The notes: a model not told the origin generated them from the letters alone. 64,000 nt of DNA from Actinoplanes italicus (GCF_003001815.1 NZ_PVMZ01000003.1:124001-188000); one strand, 5' to 3'; shown: positions 8,553 to 18,008, counted from the stretch's first letter. A program made the numbers and translations.

Positions 8553-9592
8553 CGCTCCAGCACCCGATCGATGTCGTCACGGATCCGCTGCCGGGCCTCC
8601 TCACGCGGCACACCCGCCATGAGCAGCGCGTCGTACTCGGTGTCCTCGTGCCGGATCGAGGCGATCACGGCACGGGTCACGGCGTCCGGGTCGAGGGCCC
8701 GCCCGGCGGCGCTGCGCCCCACCCGGCCGCTGCCCCGGGTGCCGGTGTGCAGACTGATCCCGGCGGCCCGCTGCGGCGGGCAGCCGGGGAACAACCGCCC
8801 GATCTGCTCGGCCAGCTCCTCCTGGAACCGGACGTCCGCGACCTCGCGGCGCTCACGATCGCGTTCGCGGCGGCGGGCGCGAGCATCCTCATCGGACAGA
8901 CACTCCTGCTCGGCCTGATCGATCGCGGACTCCTCGACCAGCAGGCCCTGCCGCTCGTAGCGCCCGCGGTTCCTGCTGAACCGCACCACCACCGCGGACA
9001 GCCGGCTCGCCCTCTTCGCCCGGCGGGTCAGCGCCGCGTCGCCGGCCGCCAGGAACACCAGGTGACCCAGGTCCACACAGTCCAGACAGTGCGGGCCGGC
9101 GTCCTCCATCATCAGCAGATCGGCGTCGGTGCGGGCACAGGCCGCGCAGGTGAACGGCTTCAACGCCTGCATCACCACCAGGTCCGGTGGTTTGCTCTGC
9201 CGGGTGGTCAGACGCTCCCGCTGCTGCTCCGGCAGGTCGGCGGGCATCCAATGGGTCCGGAAGGCCCGCTCCCGAACCGGATCACCGGCGGCCGTGAAGA
9301 GCAGCGGCCGCCGGTCACGGGTGGCGGCCGGGTAGTCGACCTCGCTCGGGCGCAGATCCCGGCTGCCCGCCCAGCGGTGGAAGATCTCCAGCACGTCGGC
9401 GATCCGATCGGCGGAGACCGCTGCGACCGCCTCCAGATGCGGGGCGCGGCCCTGCCTCCAGTTCGTCACCAGGCCCGGTGGCACCCAGCCGATACCGGTC
9501 AGCACGTCCAGCGGGCTCACGTGACGCTGCCTCGACAGCGCCTGTTCAGCCGCGGTCACCACCCGTCGTTCCAGTTTGGTGACAGGCTGCAT
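8540..9592 (-). CDS. DUF2293-domain protein
   Basis: This 350-residue protein ends in a DUF2293-type domain (CPPQRAAGISLHTGTRGS, then AVIASIRHEDTEYDALLM). The middle has a zinc-ribbon-like set of cysteines: FTCAACARTD followed by HCLDCVDLGH. The basic, charged helix after it (RARRRERDRERREVADV) could bind nucleic acid. No signal peptide or membrane segment is seen. DUF2293 has no established function that I know of. The gene starts 9 bp after the nucleoside hydrolase stop on the same strand, so the two are probably co-transcribed. An ATG overlaps its own 3' end and may mark a lost downstream gene. Confidence 0.8.
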   Translation of the reverse strand: MQPVTKLERRVVTAAEQALSRQRHVSPLDVLTGIGWVPPGLVTNWRQGRAPHLEAVAAVSADRIADVLEIFHRWAGSRDLRPSEVDYPAATRDRRPLLFTAAGDPVRERAFRTHWMPADLPEQQRERLTTRQSKPPDLVVMQALKPFTCAACARTDADLLMMEDAGPHCLDCVDLGHLVFLAAGDAALTRRAKRASRLSAVVVRFSRNRGRYERQGLLVEESAIDQAEQECLSDEDARARRRERDRERREVADVRFQEELAEQIGRLFPGCPPQRAAGISLHTGTRGSGRVGRSAAGRALDPDAVTRAVIASIRHEDTEYDALLMAGVPREEARQRIRDDIDRVLERWRS

Positions 9593-9601
9593 GGCGGCAT
9601 G

Positions 9602-10675
9602 CTACCCACTCAGCCGCCGCACCGCGGACATCAGCAGCCGCCAGAAGGCGTCCACGTCCAGACCCACCGCGACGTCCGCGCGGGGGACGTTTCCGGCGTT
9701 GCCGTCTCCGGTTCGGTCGTTTCCGGTTCGGTCGTTTCCGGTTCGGCCGTCTCCGGTTCGGCCGTCTCCGGCTCGGTCGTCTCCGGTTCGGCCGTTTCTG
9801 GTTCGGTCGTCTCCGGTTCGGTCGTCTCCGGCTCGGCCATGAAGATCGACGACGGTGGCCCCACGGGTGTACGTCCCGGTCAGCTCGACGGCCACACCGA
9901 CCGTCACGGTCCGCACCATCGCCGGGTCGATCACCTGGGCCACGGCGATCGGATCATGGACCGGCGGATGATCGAAACCGAACACCCTGCGGTACGCGCC
10001 CGCGAAGAACACCATCAACTCGGCGCAGACATCGCCGAGCCGGGTTTCCATGGCGCGGAACTCGGCGATCACCTCGGGTGTCGCGAGCGCCTGATGCGTG
10101 ACGTTCAGCCCGATCATGGTGACCGGCAGCCCCGACCGGAGCACGATGTCGGCCGCCTCGGGGTCGGTGACGATGTTGAACTCGCCGTACGGCGTGGTGT
10201 TGCCCCGTTCGGTCGACCCGCCCATGAAGACGATGCGGTCGATGCCGGGCCTGACCTCCGGATGGTCACGCAGCAGCGACGCGACGTTGGTCAGCGGGCC
10301 CGTGGCGATGAGTGTGACCGGCTCGGCCGTCCCCGCGATCAGCCGGCGCATAAGCTCCACGGCGTGGATCCCGGCCACCGCCCCCACCGGCACGTCGAGG
10401 TCCGGCCCGTCCAGCCCGGAGGCGCCGTGGATGTCCTCGGCCACGGTGAGTTCGCCGCTCAGCGGCCGGTCGTGGCCGGCCGCGACCGGAACGTCGGCGA
10501 CGCCTGCCAGGCCGAGAATCCGCAACGCGTTCGTCGTGGTCTTGTCCAGCGTCTGATTGCCGGCGACGGTGGTGACGCCTCGTACGTCGAGCCGCGGATC
10601 ACCGACGGCCAGCAGCAGAGCCAGCGCGTCGTCGTGCCCCGGATCGCAGTCGATGATCACCGGACGGGCTCCCAC
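9602..10675 (-). CDS. Inosine-uridine preferring nucleoside hydrolase
   Basis: Nucleoside hydrolases cleave the N-glycosidic bond of ribonucleosides to give base and ribose for salvage. The metal-binding DCDPGHDDALAL motif is at residues ~9-20. Further family features are the TVAGN segment, LIATGPLTNVA, VFMGGSTERGN, the EFNIVTDPEAA metal/substrate loop and PVHDPIAVAQ. The start is GTG 10675; AAGGAGG lies upstream at a rather long spacing. The length (357 residues) exceeds the usual ~310 because a 15-bp tandem repeat inserts about 48 hydrophilic residues (RTGDD-type pentapeptides) shortly before the conserved C-terminal ADVAVGLDVDAFW. The core is intact, so activity is likely kept. Confidence 0.88.
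   Translation of the reverse strand: MGARPVIIDCDPGHDDALALLLAVGDPRLDVRGVTTVAGNQTLDKTTTNALRILGLAGVADVPVAAGHDRPLSGELTVAEDIHGASGLDGPDLDVPVGAVAGIHAVELMRRLIAGTAEPVTLIATGPLTNVASLLRDHPEVRPGIDRIVFMGGSTERGNTTPYGEFNIVTDPEAADIVLRSGLPVTMIGLNVTHQALATPEVIAEFRAMETRLGDVCAELMVFFAGAYRRVFGFDHPPVHDPIAVAQVIDPAMVRTVTVGVAVELTGTYTRGATVVDLHGRAGDDRTGDDRTRNGRTGDDRAGDGRTGDGRTGNDRTGNDRTGDGNAGNVPRADVAVGLDVDAFWRLLMSAVRRLSG
9688..9838 (-). repeat. 15-bp tandem repeat inside the nucleoside hydrolase gene
   Basis: About ten imperfect copies of a 15-bp unit (plus-strand gtttccggttcggtc and variants) lie in frame near the 3' end of the gene. In the gene frame they encode five-residue units such as RTGDD and RTGNG. All three minus-strand frames stay open here. 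The unit is missing from typical family members, so this is a recent expansion of a surface loop. Confidence 0.9.
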
Positions 10676-10773
10676 CCGCTTGACGATAGACCTCCTTCCC
10701 GGTCGGCGTGGTCCGCGCGCAGGTCGGGACCGTTGTCGCTCTTAGTGGGCTGATTCCGCCCGCGCGGGCCGTC

Positions 10774-10858
10774 TCGTTTAGCCGGGCGGTGTCGTTCGGC
10801 CGCCGGTTTCGTTCGGCCGGCGGTCTCGTTCGGCCGGCGGTTTCGGCTGGCAGGTTTC
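10774..10858. repeat. 17-bp tandem repeat
   Basis: Units beginning tcgttcggcc recur at 10792, 10809 and 10826 with exactly 17-bp spacing, and a degenerate copy begins at 10843. A related, less regular copy precedes them at about 10774. The motif resembles the cggttcggtc core of the 15-bp array in the adjacent nucleoside hydrolase gene, which may mean a common mutational origin. Confidence 0.8.
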
Positions 10859-10978
10859 TGCTGGACCTGGCCCATCGAGGAGGCGCGACGCGTTGGCCGA
10901 CCTGCTCGGCCGGATTGTCCCGCGACGACCAGGTCCTGCCTGTCTCCGTCGACTGAGCGCCGGCGCGGCCTCAGCAGT

Positions 10979-11285
10979 GTGGTGACTTGCGCCCACCGGC
11001 GAGCCGCAGGTCACCACGCGGGGTGGTTTCGTCGGGTGGTGTGGTGACTTGTGCCTGTCGGCGAGCCGCAGGTCACCACGCGGGGTGGTTTCGTCGGGTG
11101 GTGTGGTGACTTGTGCCTGTCGGCGAGCCGCAGGTCACCACGCAGGGGTGGTTGTGCCTGTCGGCGAGCCGCAGGTCTCCACGCGGGGTGGTTTCGTCGG
11201 GTGGTGTGGTGACTTGTGCCCGCCGGCGAGCCGTAGGTCTCCACGCGGGGTGGTTCTGGCCGCCGGCGAGCCGCAGGTCACTGGG
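10979..11285. repeat. 62-bp tandem repeat with degenerate copies
   Basis: The unit begins gtggtgactt at 10979, 11041 and 11103 (62-bp period). It continues in shorter variants to about 11285, giving roughly six copies of the core CGGCGAGCCGCAGGTC and most copies of the flank GCGGGGTGGTT. Copies differ by single bases and short deletions. The spacing, length and lack of unique spacers rule out a CRISPR array. It may be a tandemly amplified intergenic element next to the DUF4132 promoter. Confidence 0.85.
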
Positions 11286-11356
11286 CGATTTCCGGGCGGC
11301 GATGTCGTGACCGGCCGGAGGCGGAAGGCGACCGCGTACGTGGCTAGGGTGTCGCG

Positions 11357-14300
11357 ATGACGTCTTGGAGCGCTCCGCCCCCATCGCCCACCCCGGCGGT
11401 ATGGGCACCCGATCCTGCCGTTCTCACGGATCAGCGGGACGGGCCGGAGGTCAGCGACTGGCTGCGATCGGTGCTGCATCCGCGACGCGGTGGCATCACC
11501 ACCGGGATCCGGCCGCTCGCCGGCCTCGAGGACGCCTGGGCGGGCCTCCGGAACGCGGTCTGGGGACAGGACCGCGCCATCCGTGAAGCGGGCAGGGAGT
11601 CCATCCGCGAAGCGGGCAGGGAGCCCTCGCGGGTCTGGCAGCTGGTCACCTCCTACGAGGCCGGCGACCGGGCGCTGGGCCGGCGGCTTCTCGATCCGGA
11701 GGCGCGGGTGGGGTCGGAGTCCGAGGACATGGCGTTGATCCGGGCGGTCCGCGAGCGGTTCCAGTACCTGCACGAGGCCGTCGACGAGTGGCTGGCCGAC
11801 TTCCTGGTCGCCTCGCACGGACTGCCGGAGGCGTGCCGGCGACTCCTCGAGGGTTTCCACACCGATCTGCCGTACACCGGGGTCGGGGTGTTCGGGCGGC
11901 TGCGGCAGCTGCTCGTCGCCGCGGACGAGAGCACCTACGCCCGGACGCGGGACGTGCTGCTGGAGACCCGTGACCGGCGGGCCACGAAGCTCACCGGCAA
12001 CACCCGGGCGGACCTGTTCTGGGCGGTCACCTACCTGCTGCCGGTCGGCCCGCGGGCGGGTGGTGAAGAGCGGGCCGCGCACGCCGAGGCCATGCTGTAC
12101 GTCGGCCGGTTCGGCAACTCGGCGGTGCACCCGTCGGGGCTGGCCTCGGGTGATCTCGACACCCTGGAGCGCTATCTCAGGACCGAGCCCCGGGTACGGC
12201 ACGAGTTCTTCTCCACCTCGGGCGGGCGGATCTACCTGTCCGGGATGCTGGACATCGCGGGTGCGGCGGCCGGGCCGGTGCTGGCACGGATGCGGCCGAC
12301 CTACCCGCACGAGGACGACCCGTACTACCAGGGGATGTGGTGCGCCCTGCTGGCGTGCGCCGACGACGACACCGCACGGGCGGCGCTGGCGGAGGAGCGG
12401 GCCGCGGGGCACGCGTGGACCTTCGGATTCACGGCCGCCGCGCAGGCCGTACCCGATGGATCGCCTGTCGCCTATCAGCCGCCGAAGGCGGCGCACCCCG
12501 TGTGGCTGAACCCGGCCGTGCCGGTGGAGCCGCGTCTTCGCTGGCGGGACGAGGAACGCGAGGCGGCCGAGCGGTCCGGGGTCTACGAGGACGCCGAGAA
12601 GTGGGACGGCGTGCCGATCAGCCGGTGTGACGCCGCGCAGGTGACCGCCTGGCTCGAACACCGCGAGCACTGGGCGATCCCGACCTCGCCGACCGCGCTG
12701 GCCCTGGCGCCACGATGGACGCATGAGCGGCTGATGGCGCTCGGCTTCACGCAGTTCCACTACTGGGTGAGGCTGAACCCGTTGCTGCTGCTGCGGCACG
12801 GGACGGGTCACGTCGCGCCGCTGGTGGCCGCTTTCCAGGATCCGGGAAGCGTCGACGCGGCGCTGACGGCGGCGCAGCCGGTCGGGCATCCGGCGCTGGC
12901 CGGGCCGATGGTGCGGGCGTTCACCGGCAAGAAGCACCGCCGTCCGGCCCGGTCGTGGCTGCTGCGGCATCCGGACCACGCGGCGGCCGGGGCGGTCGCG
13001 CTCTGGCGGGCCGATCCGGCGGACCCGGCGACCGGCCGGGTGCTGCGCTACCTGGCCGCGCAGGGTCACCGCGAGCTGCTCACGGCCCAGGCGGGTGACC
13101 GGGCGGCTGACCTGGTGGCGCTGCTGGAGCAGGATCCGCTGGACGCCCCGAAGGCGAAACGGCCCAAGATCCCCGCCTACCTCACCGACGAGCCGCTACC
13201 ACCGCTGACCAGCGCTTCCGGCGACACGGCGACCCTTGGAGATCAAGACCATCTTCTGGTACGGCTGGCAAGCTCCGACGCCGACGAGGTCCATCCGGGC
13301 GTGCTTGCCGCACGGGACCGCTGGACCGCCGGTTCGCGGGCCGCGTTCGCCGGCGCGCTGTTCGACCGCTGGGTCGCCGCGGGTGCGCCGGCGTCCGAGG
13401 GCTGGTGCATGCAGGCGGTCGGCCTGATCGGTGACGACGCCGGCGCCCGGAAACTGGCCGCGCACGCCCGGCAGTGGGCGGGCACCAACGCGAGCGCCCG
13501 CGCCCAGGCCGTTCTCGACGCGTTGCGCCAGCGCGGCACCGACGCCGCCCTGATCGAGTTGAGCCTGCTCGCCGAGAAGTCGCGGTTCCCGGTCTTCAGG
13601 AAGCGGGCCCGCGAGCACATCGAGACGATCGCCGACCTGCGCGGCCTGACCACGGACGAGCTCGCCGACCGGCTGGTGCCGTCGCTGGGCCTCGACGAGG
13701 ACGGCGGTGACGTGGTGGAGATCCCGGCCGGGACGTTCCGGATCGTCTTCGACCACCGGTTGATGCCGGTGGCCCGGGACGCCGGCGGCCGGATCCGTGC
13801 CGACCTGCCGAAAGGGCCCGGCAAGACGCGGCTGGCGGCCCTGCGCAAGGAGGCCCGCGTGTCGGCGTCGCTGCACGTGGCGCGGCTGGAGCGGGCGATG
13901 TGCTCGGAACGGCGGATCCCGTCCGCGATCTTCCTGGACCGTTTCGCCGGGCACCCGTGGATGACGCACCTGGCACAGCGCCTGGTGTGGGGTGTGTTCG
14001 ACGGCGACGTCCGTACCGGCACGGTCCGGGTCGCCGAGGACGGCACGCTCGCCTCGGCCGGGGACGACCCGGTGACGCTGCCGGACGGCGCGACCGTCGA
14101 CGTGCCGCACCCGCTGCACCTGACCGGTGAGGAGCTGGCCGCCTGGGGTGAGGTGTTCGCCGACTACGAGCTGCTGCAGCCGTTCGAGCAGCTGAACCGG
14201 CCGGTCCATCGCGACCCGGAGGATCTTGCCCGGGTGGCCGGCCGCAAGACCACGTACGCGGTGCTGCGCGGGCTGGAGCGGCACGGCTGGACCCGCTGGT

Positions 14301-14515
14301 ACGACGCCGCGGTCCAGATGGCGAAGCCGCTCGGCGGTGGTGTCTGGGCGCTGCTGGAGACTGATCCGGGCTGGCACGCCTCGGACACCGTGGACACGGC
14401 GCCGCCGCAGACCGTGGAACGGGTGTCCCTGGTCCGCGGCGGCGCGCTCACCTTCGGCGATCTGCCGCCGGTGGTGTTCTCCGAACTGGTCCACGACCTC
14501 CGGGTCCTGGACTGA
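11357..14515 (+). CDS. Large DUF4132-domain protein
   Basis: This 1052-residue cytoplasmic-looking protein has a long helical, HEAT-like region (about 90-800) and a C-terminal DUF4132 domain (roughly 780-1050). Recognisable C-terminal blocks include FAGHPWMTHLAQRLVWGVFD, YELLQPFEQLNRPVHR and KTTYAVLRGLERHGW. DUF4132 is often found with WGR domains or HEAT repeats, and its biochemical role is not established; no WGR domain is seen here. An in-frame 24-bp tandem duplication at 11579-11626 gives two near-identical octapeptides (IREAGRES and IREAGREP). The gene converges on the secreted esterase gene with 9 bp between them. Confidence 0.8.
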   Translation: MTSWSAPPPSPTPAVWAPDPAVLTDQRDGPEVSDWLRSVLHPRRGGITTGIRPLAGLEDAWAGLRNAVWGQDRAIREAGRESIREAGREPSRVWQLVTSYEAGDRALGRRLLDPEARVGSESEDMALIRAVRERFQYLHEAVDEWLADFLVASHGLPEACRRLLEGFHTDLPYTGVGVFGRLRQLLVAADESTYARTRDVLLETRDRRATKLTGNTRADLFWAVTYLLPVGPRAGGEERAAHAEAMLYVGRFGNSAVHPSGLASGDLDTLERYLRTEPRVRHEFFSTSGGRIYLSGMLDIAGAAAGPVLARMRPTYPHEDDPYYQGMWCALLACADDDTARAALAEERAAGHAWTFGFTAAAQAVPDGSPVAYQPPKAAHPVWLNPAVPVEPRLRWRDEEREAAERSGVYEDAEKWDGVPISRCDAAQVTAWLEHREHWAIPTSPTALALAPRWTHERLMALGFTQFHYWVRLNPLLLLRHGTGHVAPLVAAFQDPGSVDAALTAAQPVGHPALAGPMVRAFTGKKHRRPARSWLLRHPDHAAAGAVALWRADPADPATGRVLRYLAAQGHRELLTAQAGDRAADLVALLEQDPLDAPKAKRPKIPAYLTDEPLPPLTSASGDTATLGDQDHLLVRLASSDADEVHPGVLAARDRWTAGSRAAFAGALFDRWVAAGAPASEGWCMQAVGLIGDDAGARKLAAHARQWAGTNASARAQAVLDALRQRGTDAALIELSLLAEKSRFPVFRKRAREHIETIADLRGLTTDELADRLVPSLGLDEDGGDVVEIPAGTFRIVFDHRLMPVARDAGGRIRADLPKGPGKTRLAALRKEARVSASLHVARLERAMCSERRIPSAIFLDRFAGHPWMTHLAQRLVWGVFDGDVRTGTVRVAEDGTLASAGDDPVTLPDGATVDVPHPLHLTGEELAAWGEVFADYELLQPFEQLNRPVHRDPEDLARVAGRKTTYAVLRGLERHGWTRWYDAAVQMAKPLGGGVWALLETDPGWHASDTVDTAPPQTVERVSLVRGGALTFGDLPPVVFSELVHDLRVLD

Positions 14516-14524
14516 GCGTCCTCT

Positions 14525-16216
14525 CTAACGCCGGAACTGTTCGACGTGCAGCGCGAACGACCGCTCGAGCTTCGGCATCCAGTACGCGTCGTCGTGCCGG
14601 CCCGGGCCGAGCTGGTAGTCGTGGCGGACGCCCTTGGCGGCCAGCGCGGTGCTCATCTGCTGCGCTGCCGCCCCGAACCGGTACTCGTCGGAGTCGCCGC
14701 CGTCGAAGTAGAAGCGGTGCCGGTTCAGGTCGGCCGCGGTCATGCCGGCGACCAGCGTGAGCGGCCGCAGCCCGGCGTTGGCGGCCTGCTCGGCGGGGGT
14801 GCCGACGAGCGGCGGCAGGCTGAGCGCGCCCATGTGGCTGGCGATCGAGCTGAACACGTCCGGGTTCTTGAGGCCGAGCGTGAAGGCGCCCTGCCCGCCC
14901 ATGGAGACGCCGCTGATGCCACGGTGGTCCCGGTCGGGGATCGTGCGGTAGACCCTGTCGACCAGCGGCACGATCTCGCCGACGATCATGGTGCGGTAGT
15001 TGCCGGCCGAGGTGTCGACGTACCAGCCGCTGCCGCCGTCCGGGAACACGACGATCGCCTCGACGCCGAGTGTGTCCAGCACGGTGTCGATCTTCCGTGC
15101 CTCCCACTCGATGTTGCTGCCGTTGAAGCCGTTGAGCATGTAGACGACCGGGAACCGCTTGGCGCCGGTCCGGGTGTAGTCCTTCGGCAGGTACACGTTG
15201 AACTGCGCCCGGCGGCCCATCGCCGCGGAGGCGTAGTCGTCGCGGAAGAACCGGGACCGGTCGCCGAGTTCGAGCTGCTTGCGCGGGTCGATGTAGAGCA
15301 GCTCGCGGGTCGGCGGCAGCCCGGTCCAGGTGCGGATGGTGTCGACGACGAGCCGGCCGCGGTTGTCCACGAAGACCTCGGCCTGCGTGTCGGTCAGCGT
15401 GACCTTCCCGGTCTTGAGCAGGGCCTTCAGCTCAGTGAGGCGGCGGTCGGCGGTGTCGCCCTGGTGGAAGAAGCCCGGTGCCAGGGTCGCGGCGTAGCCA
15501 CGGACGTCCCCGGCGGCCACGGCGCGGTGCTGCCGGTTCAGGACGGCACAGGCATGGGCCAATTGGGTACGGGTCGCGGCGGTCCCGGTGGTGCCGGCCA
15601 GGGCACGCAGCCGGGCCTTGGAGAACAGCCCGACCGGCCCCTGGTAGAAGCCGCCTCCGCCGGTGCCGTCGTACACGCGGACTGCCAGCACGTTGGTGCC
15701 GCCCCACCTGAGGAGCCCGTCGGCCGGGTAGTACTCGCGTGGCACCTCCCAGGTGGAGTCGAAGCTCGGCGGGAAGCCGCCGGTGCGGCCGATCTCCGAT
15801 CCGTTGAGGAAGGCCTGGTCCGCGTCGTCGATCTTGCCGAGCGCGGCGACCACGGCCGAGTCGGTGACCCCGGCCGGGCGCTCGGGCAGGGTGAACGTCT
15901 TCCGGTACCAGGCGAACCCGTCGTACGAGGCCAGGTCGGTGTGCGCGCCCCAGTTGTCCGGGACGGTCCAGTCACGCCAGGCGCCGTCGGTGAACGCCGG
16001 GTCCGACCAGGCGGGGTCGTCGCCGGTGGTGAACTTCCAGCCGTCCCCGGCCAGGTCCACACCGAAGTCGACGGAACCGGTCGTGGCGCAGGACGTGTCG
16101 CCGGGCTTAGGCCCTGCTGAAGCCGATGTGGGAACGTTCACAGACGCAAAAGTCAGGAGTATGGTGCCCAGCAGGGCGGCGCCCGCGCGGCGGGCGGAGT
16201 GAGGTTTCGGTGACAT
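14525..16216 (-). CDS. Secreted esterase with N-terminal sugar-binding-like domain
   Basis: This 563-residue exported protein starts at ATG 16216, with AGGAGAGG just upstream, and has a signal peptide ending near ASAGPK. Residues ~45-200 resemble the jelly-roll, galactose-binding-like domain of family 2 glycosidases (WKFTTGDDPAWSDPAF, then TNVLAVRVYDGTGGGGFYQG). A linker of unknown fold follows. The last ~260 residues are an esterase D/antigen-85 type alpha/beta hydrolase: FPVVYMLNGFNGSN, the nucleophile elbow GVSMGGQGA, and a late HDDAYW whose His fits the triad. It probably deacylates or de-feruloylates polysaccharide outside the cell; the exact substrate is inferred from the architecture. 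No operon partner is visible. Confidence 0.82.
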   Translation of the reverse strand: MSPKPHSARRAGAALLGTILLTFASVNVPTSASAGPKPGDTSCATTGSVDFGVDLAGDGWKFTTGDDPAWSDPAFTDGAWRDWTVPDNWGAHTDLASYDGFAWYRKTFTLPERPAGVTDSAVVAALGKIDDADQAFLNGSEIGRTGGFPPSFDSTWEVPREYYPADGLLRWGGTNVLAVRVYDGTGGGGFYQGPVGLFSKARLRALAGTTGTAATRTQLAHACAVLNRQHRAVAAGDVRGYAATLAPGFFHQGDTADRRLTELKALLKTGKVTLTDTQAEVFVDNRGRLVVDTIRTWTGLPPTRELLYIDPRKQLELGDRSRFFRDDYASAAMGRRAQFNVYLPKDYTRTGAKRFPVVYMLNGFNGSNIEWEARKIDTVLDTLGVEAIVVFPDGGSGWYVDTSAGNYRTMIVGEIVPLVDRVYRTIPDRDHRGISGVSMGGQGAFTLGLKNPDVFSSIASHMGALSLPPLVGTPAEQAANAGLRPLTLVAGMTAADLNRHRFYFDGGDSDEYRFGAAAQQMSTALAAKGVRHDYQLGPGRHDDAYWMPKLERSFALHVEQFRR

Positions 16217-16421
16217 AGAGCCTCTCCTAGAGGGCATGTTCACAGGTTCACACACGAAACGTGGTAGACGCACATTCGCAACATTCCCGATCGATGTCAA
16301 CCAGGGATCTAAGTGGCGGATGGGATGTTGGAAAATGTGCGACCCCGTCGCTGACGGGGCTGCTCGGCTTGATGGGGCTCGATAGCATTTCGGCACCGCC
16401 AGGCTTTCGGGAGAGGAACCC

Positions 16422-18008
16422 GTGACACGTCTCCAGCAGGGATTACGCAGAGCCGCCAATGCGGTCGCCGAGGGCGGCGACCCGCGCGCGGTGGCCATCG
16501 AGGAGGCTCGCCGGCTCGGCGGCGCCCTGACCGAGGGATCGAACCCGGGCGTCGACCCGGTCGACTTCCCGGCGGCACGCGACCTCGGCGGCAGCGTCGA
16601 CACCGTCATGGAACAGCGGATGGTCGCGCTGGACGAGGCCGGTGAGGTCCTCAACCGCAGCGAGCTGCGCCGCGAGGGCGGCGAGCAGGCGCACGTCATC
16701 TGCCCCATGGTGATCCCGCGCGGCCGGTCGCTGGTGACCATGCTCCCGGTCCTGCTGCTCCCGGTGATCGGGCTGATCGCGGCCGCCGGGCTCGGGGTGA
16801 CCGGCCGGGACGTGCTGACCAACCCGTACTTCGGCGTTCACTATTGGGTGCTGTCGCTGCTGGCGGTCGGCTTCGTCTGGTGGCGGCAGGGCATGGTGAT
16901 GGTGCCGGACGGCTGCGCCGCCCTCATCACCCGCTTCGGCAAGCTGGAGCAGGTGGTCGGTCCCGGCCGGATCATCCTGCTGAACCCGTGGAAGCGGGTG
17001 TCGTACATCGTCAACACCACCCGTGAGTACCCGTTCAACGCCCCGGTCCGTGAGGCGCCCACCAAGGGCGGGGTGAAGGCGTCCATCGACCTGTTCATCC
17101 AGTTCCGGATCAGCGACCCGGTCGAGTTCGTCTACACGCTCGGCGCGGTCCGCGGCTTCCAGGAGAAGTTGAGCAACGCGGTCAGCGAGACGATCCGGAG
17201 CCTGATCTACGAGCAGGCGGCCGCGGACATCTACAACATGGTCGGCGAGGACACCGGCCGCCTGCTGGACCAGCTCAACCAGCAGTTCCGTCCGGCCGTC
17301 GAGCTGACCAACGCCAACATCACGCACGCCGAGCCGTCGGACCGCAAGTACCGGATGGACCTGGCCGCGCCCGAGATGGTCCGGGTCGCCAAGGACGCCT
17401 ACACCCACGAGTACGCGCTGACGCTGCGCAAGGAGCAGGACGAGGGCGACCTGATCAAGGAACTCGCCAGCCTGCAGGAGACGCTGTCCGCGATCCAGGC
17501 CGACATCGCCCAGTACCAGGCGCAGATGGACACCGCCCTGGAACGCGAGACCAACCGCGCCGAGGCGACGGCCCGGCAGCGCTACATCCTGGCCGAGTCC
17601 GAGGCGAAGGCGAACGCCGCGCTGCTGGACGCACAGGCCCTGGACATCCGCGCGGTGACCGCTGCCGAGGCGCCGGAGATCCTGGAGTACCGCTACCAGC
17701 GTGAGGTCCTCGACCGGCTGGAGGAGGTGGCCGGTCATCTGCCCCGGCTGATCCGGATCGGCGGCTCCTCCGACCCGAACGGCGCGGTCGGCGTCGACCT
17801 GCTGCAACTCGCCCGTGAGATGGTCGGCGAGCGCGGCAACGAGCTGTTCACCGAGGCCGACATGGCCGCCATGCGGACCCGGCTGACCGAGGTCGCGGCC
17901 CGGATCGCCGATCGCGAGCAGGAGATCAACGCACTGCGCGACGGCGACGCCCCGACGGTCCCGGCCGTCGTGGTGGTTCCGGCTGAGGACGACGAGGAGC
18001 AGGCATGA
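16422..18008 (+). CDS. SPFH/band 7 membrane protein (first of pair)
   Basis: This 528-residue protein starts at GTG 16422 with GGGAGAGG upstream. An N-terminal cytoplasmic part of ~100 residues precedes two hydrophobic segments: VTMLPVLLLPVIGLIAAAGL, then WVLSLLAVGFVWW. A band 7/SPFH domain follows (about 150-350), with VPDGCAALITRFGKLEQVVG and ASIDLFIQFRISDPVEF. After it comes a long coiled coil rich in Glu, Ala and Gln (~370-450) typical of flotillin-like proteins. SPFH proteins form ring-like or microdomain assemblies that scaffold membrane proteases and transporters. It overlaps the next SPFH gene by four bases (ATGA), so the two are coupled and may form a hetero-oligomer. Confidence 0.85.
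   Translation: MTRLQQGLRRAANAVAEGGDPRAVAIEEARRLGGALTEGSNPGVDPVDFPAARDLGGSVDTVMEQRMVALDEAGEVLNRSELRREGGEQAHVICPMVIPRGRSLVTMLPVLLLPVIGLIAAAGLGVTGRDVLTNPYFGVHYWVLSLLAVGFVWWRQGMVMVPDGCAALITRFGKLEQVVGPGRIILLNPWKRVSYIVNTTREYPFNAPVREAPTKGGVKASIDLFIQFRISDPVEFVYTLGAVRGFQEKLSNAVSETIRSLIYEQAAADIYNMVGEDTGRLLDQLNQQFRPAVELTNANITHAEPSDRKYRMDLAAPEMVRVAKDAYTHEYALTLRKEQDEGDLIKELASLQETLSAIQADIAQYQAQMDTALERETNRAEATARQRYILAESEAKANAALLDAQALDIRAVTAAEAPEILEYRYQREVLDRLEEVAGHLPRLIRIGGSSDPNGAVGVDLLQLAREMVGERGNELFTEADMAAMRTRLTEVAARIADREQEINALRDGDAPTVPAVVVVPAEDDEEQA

Larger units (their letters stand above)
10676..11356. other. 681-bp repeat-rich intergenic region
   Basis: No convincing gene is visible. The region separates the start of the nucleoside hydrolase gene (minus strand) from the start of the DUF4132 gene (plus strand), so it should contain both promoters. 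It holds two repeat arrays, listed separately: 17-bp units near 10774-10858 and 62-bp units near 10979-11285. Open frames across it have repeat-derived, low-complexity translations and no ribosome binding sites. Confidence 0.7.

Noticed and set aside
8165..10753. Long plus-strand open frame of 862 codons over the DUF2293 and nucleoside hydrolase genes
   Set aside because: The minus strand holds two genes with clear motifs here; the plus frame is open only because of high GC and gives an Arg/His/Gly-rich, motif-free translation.
10979..11285. Possible CRISPR array
   Set aside because: Units are 62 bp head-to-tail with no unique spacers and no cas genes nearby.
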